From contig NZ_WBKI01000004.1 of NCBI RefSeq assembly GCF_008830365.1, positions 124,001 to 188,000 of the forward strand: a stretch of DNA of 64,000 nt, written 5' to 3'. Position numbers and translations under genes: made by a program. Shown here one piece after another: positions 1 to 7,487 of this stretch (position 1 is the first letter of the stretch; each line of letters opens with the position of its first letter). Source of the stretch: Serratia proteamaculans. GTDB taxonomy: Bacteria; Pseudomonadota; Gammaproteobacteria; Enterobacterales; Enterobacteriaceae. The notes under the pieces are model-generated. The model did no database searches. It had not been told where the DNA came from and worked only from the letters and a program-made list of their open reading frames with translations.

Positions 1-1454
1 ACCAAACTCAGGATGTCGCAGAGTTAAGCCGGGATACGGACAACGCCAACGGACGCATCGATAAAATCTTCGATGAAGCGAAGGTGAAGGACAATCTGGC
101 GTTTACCCAGGGGGTGACGCAACTGGCAACGCAGCTGGTGAGCGACTACGGCAACAAGCAGTTGTTGCAGGCGCAGCGTGCAGCGGCGGAGAAATTGAGC
201 AAAGACCCGGCTTACCTGAGTGCCTCGCCAGAGCAGCGGCAGCAGATGCTGGAGGCCTCGCCGGAGTATAAGGCGGCGCAAGAAGCGTATGGGGTCGGCA
301 GCAACTTCTGGGCCGCGGGTACGGCCATCAGCGCGGCGCTGGCGGGGCTCAGCGGCGGTGATATCGGGGCGGCGGTGGGTGGTGCGCTGGCCCCCTATCT
401 GGCGAAGGAAATCAAAAGCCGGACGGAGGGCAACACGGCGGCGAACGCGGCAGCGCATGCGGTGGCGGGAGCCCTGGTGGCGCTGGTGTCGGGCAATAAC
501 GTGGCGGCGGGAGCTGCGGGTGCGGCGAGTGGTGAACTGGCTGCTAAAATTATCAGCGAGCAGTATTATGGCAAGGTGCCGTCGGCGCTGACGGAGGCCG
601 AGAAGCAAAACGTCAGCGCGCTGAGCCAACTGGCGGCAGGGCTGGCGGGCGGACTGATAGCGGACAGCACGGCGGGCGCCGTGGGCGGTAGCGTGGCCGG
701 TAAGACGGCGGTGGAGAATAATGCGCTGAGTCCGAATGACTTCGGGAAGGGCATGGCGGATATAGGCATGTCGCAAACCTCGCTCGGTGCCTCCATGCTG
801 CAAGGTGGTGCTTCACCGGATGAAATCATAGCAGCGCTAGTCAAGAACTCTCAGGGAGATATGCCGGAAGGCCAAGATGCGGTTAAAGGTCTGTTGACCG
901 CCTGGGGTGAGTTCTTCGGGGTGCCGGTCAGTGCGTTGACGGCAAATGGAGAAATGACGCCAGCAAAAGCCGCAGAAATCATGGCCAGCGGTGTACCAAC
1001 CAGTGAAGCGAAACTGGTGCAGTATGTGCTTGCTAAAGCCGTTCTAACCGTGGCAAAAAGTTCTGATCTGGGGCTATCGGCATCGAATCAGAAATATGTA
1101 GATATCCTTTCACCAGAAGCTAAACAGCATATCTTGTACGGTGATAGCCCTACGCAGGGTGGACATCTATATCCAGGAAATTCAGGTAAAACAGTCTTCC
1201 CTCAAAACTGGTCAGCGGACAAAGTTGTCCATGAGATAGGTGATATAGCTACTTCACCTGATACTCAATGGTTCGCTCAGACTGGGACTGGCGGGCTGTA
1301 TACGAATGCCGGGAAACCGGCAAGATGGGCTGCTTGGGAAGTGCGGGATGGTGTTAGAGTTCGAGTGGTATACGAGCCAGCTAATGGGAAAATTATAACA
1401 GCGTTCCCAGATAGTAATCCTACCCCTCCAGCCTTAAAACAGATTAAGAAATAG
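1..1454 (+). CDS. cdiA: CdiA-type contact-dependent inhibition protein, C-terminal part with EndoU RNase toxin (5' truncated by window)
   Basis: The frame is open from base 3, so this is the 3' part of a gene that starts upstream; the GTG at 84 is internal. The first part is a glycine/alanine-rich pretoxin region ending in the VENN motif (711-722), which in CdiA proteins marks the border to the exchangeable toxin. The last ~110 residues fit the bacterial EndoU nuclease pattern: QHILYGD, GGHLYPG, SGKTVFP-x-x-W and ITAFP, which supply the two histidines, the lysine and the C-terminal threonine/aromatic pair expected of that fold. CdiA EndoU toxins cut RNA (tRNA in a characterised E. coli case) inside neighbouring cells. 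The following gene looks like the matching immunity protein. EndoU assignment is by motif; the RNA target is unknown. Confidence 0.85.
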   Translation, partial: QTQDVAELSRDTDNANGRIDKIFDEAKVKDNLAFTQGVTQLATQLVSDYGNKQLLQAQRAAAEKLSKDPAYLSASPEQRQQMLEASPEYKAAQEAYGVGSNFWAAGTAISAALAGLSGGDIGAAVGGALAPYLAKEIKSRTEGNTAANAAAHAVAGALVALVSGNNVAAGAAGAASGELAAKIISEQYYGKVPSALTEAEKQNVSALSQLAAGLAGGLIADSTAGAVGGSVAGKTAVENNALSPNDFGKGMADIGMSQTSLGASMLQGGASPDEIIAALVKNSQGDMPEGQDAVKGLLTAWGEFFGVPVSALTANGEMTPAKAAEIMASGVPTSEAKLVQYVLAKAVLTVAKSSDLGLSASNQKYVDILSPEAKQHILYGDSPTQGGHLYPGNSGKTVFPQNWSADKVVHEIGDIATSPDTQWFAQTGTGGLYTNAGKPARWAAWEVRDGVRVRVVYEPANGKIITAFPDSNPTPPALKQIKK

Positions 1455-1464
1455 AGTGGATGTA

Positions 1465-1725
1465 ATGGATATTAATGACAAAATTAGATCATTAGGTGAA
1501 GGACTAAAGGATCGGTTGGATCCTTCTCTGGTCGACTTTGCTCTTGAGTATATTGGGTTCTCAGAGAATGTATTAGCGTTCGAAACTCTATGTGACCATA
1601 TCGCTGATCATGATGTTGTGATTAGTAAAGATGAGTATATACAAGTGCTTAAAATAGCCAACGATCTTGGCTTGGAAATAGACAGTAGATATACATATAT
1701 AAATCCAGAAAAAGAATCTTCGTAA
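1465..1725 (+). CDS. MafI-family immunity protein for the EndoU toxin
   Basis: Small acidic protein of 86 residues starting ten bases after the toxin stop. The ATG at 1465 is preferred over the GTG at 1456 because the GAGTGGA stretch just upstream of it can act as ribosome binding site. The pattern of a C-terminal LCDHIAD-type helix after a short FALEYI-type helix resembles MafI immunity proteins, which accompany MafB/CdiA toxins of the EndoU class in Neisseria and enterobacteria. Its position directly behind the toxin, as in all CDI loci, supports a role in blocking self-intoxication in the cytoplasm. Function is inferred from family resemblance and position. Confidence 0.7.
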   Translation: MDINDKIRSLGEGLKDRLDPSLVDFALEYIGFSENVLAFETLCDHIADHDVVISKDEYIQVLKIANDLGLEIDSRYTYINPEKESS

Positions 1726-1735
1726 ATCGATGCAA

Positions 1736-1760
1736 CCCCGGCCTTGGCCGGGGTCTTTGC
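1736..1760 (+). terminator. Hairpin after the first immunity gene
   Basis: Arms CCCCGGC and GCCGGGG around a CTTG loop, followed by TCTTTGCTTC. A hairpin with the same arms and the same downstream tail occurs after the second immunity gene at 3064, so it also marks a cassette boundary. Confidence 0.6.
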
Positions 1761-1817
1761 TTCTATGCCCTGAGAACTTCCTCTTCTCGCCGCAGTAACC
1801 GGATCATCCCGGTTGCA

Positions 1818-2083
1818 GCGGTGATATCGGGGCGGCGGGAGCTGCGGGTGCGGCGAGTGGTGAACTGGCTGCTAAAATTATCAGCGAGCAGTATTATGGC
1901 AAGGTGCCGCCGGCGCTGACGGAGGCCGAGAAGCAAAACGTCAGCGCGCTGAGCCAACTGGCGGCAGGGCTGGCGGGCGGACTGATAGCGGACAGCACGG
2001 CGGGCGCCGTGGGCGGTAGCGTGGCCGGTAAGACGGCGGTGGAGAATAATGCGCTGAGTCCGAATGACTTCGGGAAGGGCATG
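1818..2083 (+). repeat. Second copy of the CdiA pretoxin/VENN segment
   Basis: This segment repeats 355-375 joined to 511-756 of the upstream cdiA almost base for base (one visible difference is gtgccgtcg versus gtgccgccg). Bases 376-510 of the upstream copy are missing: the join falls on the 8-bp word ggcggcgg present at both ends of the lost piece, and the loss is 135 bp, so the frame is kept. Identity ends just past the VENN codons, at the FGKGM codons, where the two toxins diverge. This is the expected recombination handle for swapping toxin ends. Confidence 0.85.
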
Positions 2084-2710
2084 GTGAATTACGGTCAATC
2101 GGTACAATCCTACGCGCAATATGCTCAGGACAAGAACCTGCCACCGGAACAGGTTCAGGCCGATCTGGCCCGGATGGTAAAAGGTGATTTGCCGGAAGGC
2201 GCTGATATCGTTAAGGCCATCCTGAGCAACAACCCTGGCTCCGATACCATCATGGCATTGCTGACAGCGGAAGAAGCGAAAGATTACGCGCTAGCGCTAC
2301 TGACGTCGATCCCTGCAGAAAAAGCGTTAGCTGTGGTAAGCAAGGGCGCCACTGTTATCAGCAATAAGATGCTGATCAGTGCAGCGGAGAAGATCTCAAC
2401 GGCGAAAATTGGGAAACAATTTACAGCGCCGAGAGATCTGAATGAGCAGGTATTGTGGAATCAAATTGAAAAAGCCCCATCAAGTGGGATTAAATTCTCA
2501 GATAAAGGAATGGGGTTAAATAATGATCCTCGCTTCCCTAAATCTGCTGGATTTGAAAAAATGACGGTTAGCCATGAACTTCCTGATGGAAGTAACATTG
2601 AAATTCATTATCAATACAACTCAGTGACTAATAAAGCATATGATATGAAAATCATTACGCCTAAACGTTCTGAGTTACAGGCAGGCCCATCTTTTGGGGG
2701 TGGCAAATGA
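1904..2710 (+). CDS. Orphan CdiA C-terminal toxin module (no native start)
   Basis: The reading frame is open from 1799, after an in-frame TAA at 1796, and encodes a shortened pretoxin region, the VENN motif (2039-2050) and a new C-terminus. No convincing ribosome binding site or start precedes it; GTG 1904 is only the first plausible in-frame start. This is typical of orphan cdiA-CT modules, which are silent until recombined onto the full-length gene. The last ~90 residues after TAPRDLNEQVLWNQ are a compact toxin-like domain with the segments NNDPRFPKS and IEIHYQYNS, which I cannot assign to a known nuclease family. The stop overlaps the next start (ATGA), coupling toxin and immunity gene. 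Confidence 0.7.
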   Translation: MPPALTEAEKQNVSALSQLAAGLAGGLIADSTAGAVGGSVAGKTAVENNALSPNDFGKGMVNYGQSVQSYAQYAQDKNLPPEQVQADLARMVKGDLPEGADIVKAILSNNPGSDTIMALLTAEEAKDYALALLTSIPAEKALAVVSKGATVISNKMLISAAEKISTAKIGKQFTAPRDLNEQVLWNQIEKAPSSGIKFSDKGMGLNNDPRFPKSAGFEKMTVSHELPDGSNIEIHYQYNSVTNKAYDMKIITPKRSELQAGPSFGGGK

Positions 2711-3048
2711 AGATTAAAAGCCGAATTAGTGGACGTATTATTGACATACTTGGTATTTACTGGGTTTTGTCAGTGGATGGTTCCTGCACTGAAACAATAT
2801 TTCTTGGTTTACCGAAAAATAGTGGTGGCTTAGTTCCTTATCGAATAACAGGTAAGCTTGTAGATAGAGTGGAAATTATTGATCCGTCAATACCCGATGG
2901 CTTTATTTATTACTACTCAGGTATCTATCATAGAGCGTTAATTGAAGAGAATTTACTGGATGACCTTCGAGAATATGACGAAACCGCCTATAAGCGGTTC
3001 CTTGAGATCCTGAAAGCGGAAGGCAGCATAGATCAGGATTTTTATTAA
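2707..3048 (+). CDS. Putative immunity protein of the orphan toxin
   Basis: A 113-residue protein whose ATG overlaps the toxin stop by four bases. It has a beta-rich N-terminal half (residues 1-60) and an acidic helical C-terminus containing LLDDLREYDE. I do not recognise the family. Position and coupling to the orphan CdiA toxin module make an immunity role likely. Base composition is clearly more AT-rich than the surrounding core genes, as usual for CDI toxin-immunity pairs. It would protect the cell in the cytoplasm by binding the cognate toxin domain; this is inferred from context only. Confidence 0.65.
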   Translation: MKIKSRISGRIIDILGIYWVLSVDGSCTETIFLGLPKNSGGLVPYRITGKLVDRVEIIDPSIPDGFIYYYSGIYHRALIEENLLDDLREYDETAYKRFLEILKAEGSIDQDFY

Positions 3049-3063
3049 TCGTGCTTCATCTAA

Positions 3064-3090
3064 CCCCGGCGAAGGCCGGGGTTCTCGCTT
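3064..3090 (+). terminator. Hairpin after the second immunity gene
   Basis: Arms CCCCGGC and GCCGGGG with a GAAG loop, followed by TTCTCGCTTC. It and about 60 following bases are homologous to 1736-1815 behind the first immunity gene. Confidence 0.6.
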
Positions 3091-3163
3091 CTACGCCCTA
3101 AATCTTCCCACTTCCCGCTGCTACAACTGGATCACACTGGGTGCGGGGGGGATCTCCAGTTAG

Positions 3164-3633
3164 TACGTTAACACGCGGGTGAATGCGCGGGATGAACTGA
3201 GCCTGAACAGCGGGCGCGATACGGTGCTGTCCGGCGCGCAGGCGCTGGGGGATAGAATCACCGCCGATGTTGGGCGTGACCTGACCCTGAGCAGTTTGCA
3301 AGACACGGATGAATATCACAGCGAACAAAAAGACGTCAGCGGCGGAGCGAGTTTCACCTTCGGTTCGATGACGGGCTCGGCCTCGCTGAGCGTTAACAAA
3401 ACGAAGATAGACAGCGAATACGCCAGCGTGGGAGAGCAAAGCGGGCTGTTCGCGGGTGATAAAGGGTTTGATATTAACGTCGGCAAACACACTCAGCTTA
3501 ATGGCGGGGTGATTGCCTCGACGGCGGACAGCATCAAAAACCAGCTGTCGATCGGTACGCCATCGATAACGAGGCGGAATACAAGGCCTGCCGCCGTTGG
3601 GGCGGTAGCCGTCATGCAAGCCCTGCACTCTAA
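3164..3633 (+). pseudogene. Remnant of a CdiA/filamentous haemagglutinin repeat region
   Basis: The frame from 3164 encodes typical two-partner-secretion adhesin repeats (LNSGRDTVLSGAQ, ITADVGRDLTLSS, GLFAGDKGFDINVGKHTQLNGG) like the FHA-2 region of CdiA. There is no start and a stop (TAG 3161) lies just upstream. At about 3558 the homology jumps from frame 2 to frame 1, where AIDNEAEYKA continues the usual CdiA motif; this implies a small deletion of roughly a dozen bases. The shifted frame ends at TAA 3631-3633, just inside the end of the convergent nucleoside hydrolase gene. It is a decayed piece left by rearrangement of the cdi locus. Confidence 0.75.
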
Positions 3634-4574
3634 ACCCGCACTTCCCCAATCCTCTCCAGTGCATCCACCACCAAATCCCAAAACTTATCCTGATCCAGCG
3701 TTACCGCCACTTGCGTGTGGCAGTCCGGCGGCGGCGCGGCGCGGAAGTCAGCCACGGTCATGCCCAGCGTCAGGGTACCTGTTAGTTCGATATCCACCGG
3801 CACCTTACGCACCGTCATCACTTCAGGGTCGATCACGTAGGCCACCGCGCAAGGGTCATGTACCGGCGGTGCGCTAAATCCCTGCGCCTGTTGGTACATC
3901 TTGCCGAAGAACGCGAGCAGCTCGCCGACGAATTTCGCCGGCCCGGTGCCGATGGCGGCAATGCGTTCACACACCTCCGGCGTGGCGAGCGCCTGATGGG
4001 TCAGGTCCAGCCCGACCATGGTCAGCGGCCACTTTTCATTAAACACGATGTGCGCCGCTTCAGGGTCAATCTTGATATTGAACTCCGCCACCGCGCTCCA
4101 GTTGCCCACGTGATAGCCGCCGCCCATCAGCACCACTTCCTTTACCCGCTCGACGATGCGCGGTTCTTTGCGCACCGCCATGGCAATGTTGGTCAGGCCG
4201 CCGGTCGGCACCAGCGTCACGCTACCCGGCGGATGCGCCATCAGCGTATCGATGATCAAGTCCACCGCATGGCGCGGCTCCAGCGTCAGGGTCGGCTCCG
4301 GCAATGCCGGGCCGTCGAGGCCGGACTCACCGTGAATATCGGGCGCTACCTCAATCTGCCGCACCAGCGGGCGCGGGCAGCCGGCGGCAAAGGGGACGTC
4401 GGTGATATTGGCGATACGCGCGACGGCCAGCGCGTTGCGGGTGACCTTATCCAGCGTCTGGTTGCCTACCACGGTGGTCACCGCCAGCAGTTCGATCTGC
4501 GGGTTGCCCCAGGCCAGCAGCAAGGCGATGGCGTCGTCATGCCCAGGGTCACAATCCAGTATGATTTTTTTCAT
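3630..4574 (-). CDS. Pyrimidine/purine ribonucleoside hydrolase (RihA/RihB type)
   Basis: A 314-residue nucleoside hydrolase that splits the N-glycosidic bond of ribonucleosides to base and ribose in the cytoplasm. The N-terminal LDCDPGHDDAIALLL is the calcium/ribose-binding signature of the inosine-uridine hydrolase family; GNWSAVAEFNIKIDPEAA and VHDPCAVAY are the other active-site segments. Length matches E. coli RihA (311) and RihB (313) and the sequence shares features of both, so I do not choose a symbol. It is transcribed convergently to the cdi remnant, with its stop at the remnant's edge, and appears to be a single-gene unit. ATG 4574 follows a purine-rich stretch. Confidence 0.9.
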   Translation of the reverse strand: MKKIILDCDPGHDDAIALLLAWGNPQIELLAVTTVVGNQTLDKVTRNALAVARIANITDVPFAAGCPRPLVRQIEVAPDIHGESGLDGPALPEPTLTLEPRHAVDLIIDTLMAHPPGSVTLVPTGGLTNIAMAVRKEPRIVERVKEVVLMGGGYHVGNWSAVAEFNIKIDPEAAHIVFNEKWPLTMVGLDLTHQALATPEVCERIAAIGTGPAKFVGELLAFFGKMYQQAQGFSAPPVHDPCAVAYVIDPEVMTVRKVPVDIELTGTLTLGMTVADFRAAPPPDCHTQVAVTLDQDKFWDLVVDALERIGEVRV

Positions 4575-4780
4575 TTTTATTCCCGATGCAGAGGAGAGGT
4601 GACCGCAGCATAGCGCAGCGTTGCAGAGCGGAGTAATGCCAATGGTGCTTTTGTTAATCGCATCAAAGCATTGCCAATGTTGCGGTGTAATTAAACGTAA
4701 ATCCCCTCCCCGGCGCTTTACCCTGGAGTGGAGTCCATGGTTTACATTGCTGTTTAGTGCAACATAGAAAGGGGGAAATC

Positions 4781-5158
4781 ATGACAAAGAACGGGTGGGC
4801 GCTGGCTGCCGTGCTGGCGGTAATGGGATTATGGACGCTGCTAGCCTGGGGCGTCTCCGGCGTGCTGGGCTGGTTACCTGCACTGGTGGGCATGGCGGAG
4901 AACGGCTCTGCGCAGTTGGCGCCCCAGTTTACCGGCTTGCTCAGCCTGGTGCCGCAGGCGCTGCTGGAGGGGTGGTTGCCGATGCTGCAAGAACTGGGGC
5001 GCTGGCTGGCCGGCTCTTTCCCGCTGTTGCTCACCTGGGCGGGCTACGCCGTTTGGTTAATCTGGGGGCTGGGCATGCTGGCGCTGTTGCTGCTTGGTGC
5101 CCTGGCGCGCCGTGTTCTGCTCAGCGATAGCCCTGATAGACTTCCCCCACGCGCTTAA
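4781..5158 (+). CDS. Small hydrophobic membrane protein of unknown function
   Basis: A 125-residue protein starting at ATG 4781, eight bases behind a strong GGGGGAAA ribosome binding site; the in-frame GTG at 4757 has no such site. Three hydrophobic stretches (about residues 7-35, 45-65 and 75-105) predict an inner-membrane protein with a short charged tail (ARRVLLSDSPDRLPPRA). I do not recognise the family. It stands alone; its last 38 bases overlap the end of aaeR on the other strand, an unusual tail-to-tail arrangement that supports both stops being long established. Possible links to the aae efflux system are speculation. Confidence 0.6.
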   Translation: MTKNGWALAAVLAVMGLWTLLAWGVSGVLGWLPALVGMAENGSAQLAPQFTGLLSLVPQALLEGWLPMLQELGRWLAGSFPLLLTWAGYAVWLIWGLGMLALLLLGALARRVLLSDSPDRLPPRA

Positions 5159-6032
5159 AGTACTCGGTCAGGTAGTCGATACACACCTGTACCTTGAGCG
5201 GCAGTTTATCTTTCTCGGTGTACACCGCGTACACCGGGCGAGGATCCGCATGATAGCTTTTGAACAGGATCTCGATCTCTCCGCGTTTGATCTCTTCGAT
5301 CACCCACATCAGCGGCGCATAGGCGATACCGGCCCCGGCTTTTAGCCAGCGGATCATGGTCTGTGAATCGTTGGTGACAAAGCGTCCCTGTGGTGCGATG
5401 CGCGTGCTGATGCCTTCCGGCGCGATCAGCTCGAATTCGCTATCTGGCCGTACGCTGTATTCCAGCCAGGAAAAATTGACCATGTCGCTCGGTTTTTGTG
5501 GCGTGCCGTACTGGCTGAGATAGTTTTTGGCGGCACACACCACCATCGGCATTGAACCCAGGCGTTTGGAGAACAGGCTGGAATCCTGCAGCGCGCCGGT
5601 ACGGATCACCACGTCCAGCCCGTCAGCAATCAGATCCGGGGCGGGGATGCCGGTCACCAGGTTCACCGTCAGGCCAGGGTACTCTTTCAACATATCGGCG
5701 GTCATGGTCGCCAGCACGTTTTGCGCCATGGTGGAGGAACTGCCAATACGCAGCGTGCCGGTCGGCGTATTGTTAAACGCGTACAGCTGTTCGTGCACCT
5801 CGCTGACTTCCAGCAACATGCGGCGACAGCCCTGATAATAGATTTTTCCGGCCTCCGTCAGGCCAATGCTGCGCGTGCTGCGGTTTAGCAGCTTGACCTG
5901 CAGCTCATTCTCCAGTTTGGAGACGGTCTGGCTGATAGACGAAACGCTCATATCCAATTGGCGCGCTGCCGCAGTAAATGACCCGCATTCAACCACTTTG
6001 GCGAATACCGACATCCGTTTTAGTCTTTCCAT
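5121..6032 (-). CDS. aaeR: LysR-type regulator of the aromatic acid efflux operon
   Basis: A 303-residue LysR-family regulator. The N-terminal winged helix-turn-helix (about residues 1-60, MERLKRMSVFAKVVE, SFTAAARQLDMSVSSISQ) is nearly identical to E. coli AaeR, and the effector domain with GIPAPDLIADGLDVVIR and EFELIAPEGISTR follows. In E. coli AaeR activates aaeXAB in response to p-hydroxybenzoate and related aromatic acids. Here too it is divergent from aaeXAB, with 308 bp between the two starts holding both promoters and a CRP-like site. The C-terminus differs in length from the E. coli protein. The 3' end overlaps the convergent membrane-protein gene. Confidence 0.95.
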   Translation of the reverse strand: MERLKRMSVFAKVVECGSFTAAARQLDMSVSSISQTVSKLENELQVKLLNRSTRSIGLTEAGKIYYQGCRRMLLEVSEVHEQLYAFNNTPTGTLRIGSSSTMAQNVLATMTADMLKEYPGLTVNLVTGIPAPDLIADGLDVVIRTGALQDSSLFSKRLGSMPMVVCAAKNYLSQYGTPQKPSDMVNFSWLEYSVRPDSEFELIAPEGISTRIAPQGRFVTNDSQTMIRWLKAGAGIAYAPLMWVIEEIKRGEIEILFKSYHADPRPVYAVYTEKDKLPLKVQVCIDYLTEYFKRVGEVYQGYR

Positions 6033-6047
6033 TATTCACTCTGGCTT

Positions 6048-6069
6048 AAAAGTGATTTAGATCACAGAT
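6048..6069. promoter_or_regulatory. Candidate CRP site in the aaeR-aaeX intergenic region
   Basis: The core AGTGA-TTTAGA-TCACA matches the CRP consensus TGTGA-N6-TCACA with one mismatch, and the whole 22-bp window differs from the ideal site at four positions. It lies 16 bp upstream of the aaeR start and about 270 bp from aaeX, so it could act on either promoter. The rest of 6033-6340 shows no gene; an AaeR operator is expected there but I could not pin it down. Confidence 0.55.
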
Positions 6070-6340
6070 TGTTGATGAGTTGATAGTAAGCACGCTAATA
6101 TAAACCGGTCGGGTGGAAAGACCTTACCAACGCGCGAGCGCGATCGGCAGCGCCATAATGGCCGATCCCTCCGGTATCCTCGCAGTCCCTATCGCGGATG
6201 TACGCTCCAGAGTTTACTCTTATTTCAGGTTCCTGACCTGCCTGGGCCGGAATTAGTGGTGCGTGTCGGCTAAAATGTAAAGAGAATGTGAATGGATAGA
6301 GTTCTTAACGCCCGGTGCAGTGAGTGATAAGGAAAAATTG

Positions 6341-6544
6341 ATGAGTTTGCTTCCGGTTATGGTCATTTTCGGACTGTCGTTTCCCCCGATATTTTTTGAG
6401 TTGCTGCTTTCGCTAGCGCTGTTTTTTTTACTGCGCCGCCTGCTGCAACCCACCGGGATTTACGATTTTGTCTGGCATCCAGCGCTGTTTAACACCGCGC
6501 TGTACTGCTGTTTGTTCTATCTGATTACCTGTCTTTTCGTTTGA
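6341..6544 (+). CDS. aaeX: Small membrane protein AaeX
   Basis: A 67-residue membrane protein, first gene of the aromatic-acid efflux operon. ATG 6341 ([20 protein letters not shown]) matches the E. coli AaeX start and has AAGGAAAA upstream; an in-frame earlier start at 6320 would add seven residues without support. Two transmembrane segments (about 4-30 and 45-66) flank the conserved [19 protein letters not shown]. Its function is unknown, but it is always co-transcribed with aaeA and aaeB, seven bases upstream of aaeA here. Confidence 0.95.
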
Positions 6545-6551
6545 GGTCGCT

Positions 6552-7487
6552 GTGAAAAATTTTTCAATAAAAATAACCCGAATCGCGATCACTCTGATTC
6601 TGGTCCTGCTGGGGATCGTCGCCATATTCAAAGCCTGGGTGTTCTACACTGAATCTCCCTGGACGCGTGACGCCAAGTTCACCGCCGACGTGGTGGCCAT
6701 TGCCCCGGACGTCACCGGTCTGTTGACCGACGTGCCTCTGGTGGACAACCAACTGGTGAAGAAAGGGCAGGTGCTGCTGGTTATCGACCAGCCGCGCTAC
6801 CAACAGGCCCTGGCAGAAGCCAACGCCGACGTTGCCTATTACCAGACGCTGGCGGCGGAAAAGAGACGTGAAGCCGGTCGCCGTGTGCGCCTCGGTGTGC
6901 AGGCAATGTCGCAGGAAGAGATCGACCAGGCTAACAACGTGCTGCAAACCGTAGAGCATCAGTTGGCGAAGGCAGTGGCGACCCGTGAACTGGCTAAATT
7001 GGATCTGGAACGCACCACGGTGCGCGCACCGGCCGATGGCTGGATCACCAACCTGAACGTACATGCCGGTGAATACATCACCCGGGGTTCAGTCGCGGTG
7101 GCGCTGGTGAAGAAAAACAGTTTCTACATTCTGGCCTACCTGGAAGAAACCAAGTTGAATGGCCTGAACAAGGGCGACCGTGCGGAAATCACCCCGCTGG
7201 GCAGCAATCGCATCATGCACGGCACCGTCGATAGCGTGGCTGCCGCCGTCAACAACAGCAGCAGCACCGTGAACAGCAAAGGGCTGGCGTCGATCGACAG
7301 CAACCTGGAGTGGGTGCGCTTGGCCCAGCGCGTGCCGGTGAAGATCCTGCTGGACGACAAAGACCAGTTGCATCCGTACCCGGCGGGGACCACCGCCACG
7401 GTGGTGATCACCGGTAAGAACGATCGTGCTACCGACAGCGGCTCGCCTTTTGTGCGTTTGATGCATCGGCTGCGTGAGTTCGGTTAA
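6552..7487 (+). CDS. aaeA: p-Hydroxybenzoic acid efflux pump, membrane fusion subunit
   Basis: A 311-residue periplasmic adaptor of the HlyD/membrane fusion family. An N-terminal membrane anchor (about residues 9-30) is followed by the lipoyl half-motifs ([18 protein letters not shown] and [14 protein letters not shown]), a coiled-coil hairpin between them (about 85-150) and a beta-barrel region. It links the inner-membrane pump AaeB to an outer-membrane channel for export of p-hydroxybenzoate and related aromatic carboxylates, described in E. coli as a metabolic relief valve. The stop overlaps the aaeB start by one base (TAATG), so translation is probably coupled. Confidence 0.95.
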   Translation: MKNFSIKITRIAITLILVLLGIVAIFKAWVFYTESPWTRDAKFTADVVAIAPDVTGLLTDVPLVDNQLVKKGQVLLVIDQPRYQQALAEANADVAYYQTLAAEKRREAGRRVRLGVQAMSQEEIDQANNVLQTVEHQLAKAVATRELAKLDLERTTVRAPADGWITNLNVHAGEYITRGSVAVALVKKNSFYILAYLEETKLNGLNKGDRAEITPLGSNRIMHGTVDSVAAAVNNSSSTVNSKGLASIDSNLEWVRLAQRVPVKILLDDKDQLHPYPAGTTATVVITGKNDRATDSGSPFVRLMHRLREFG

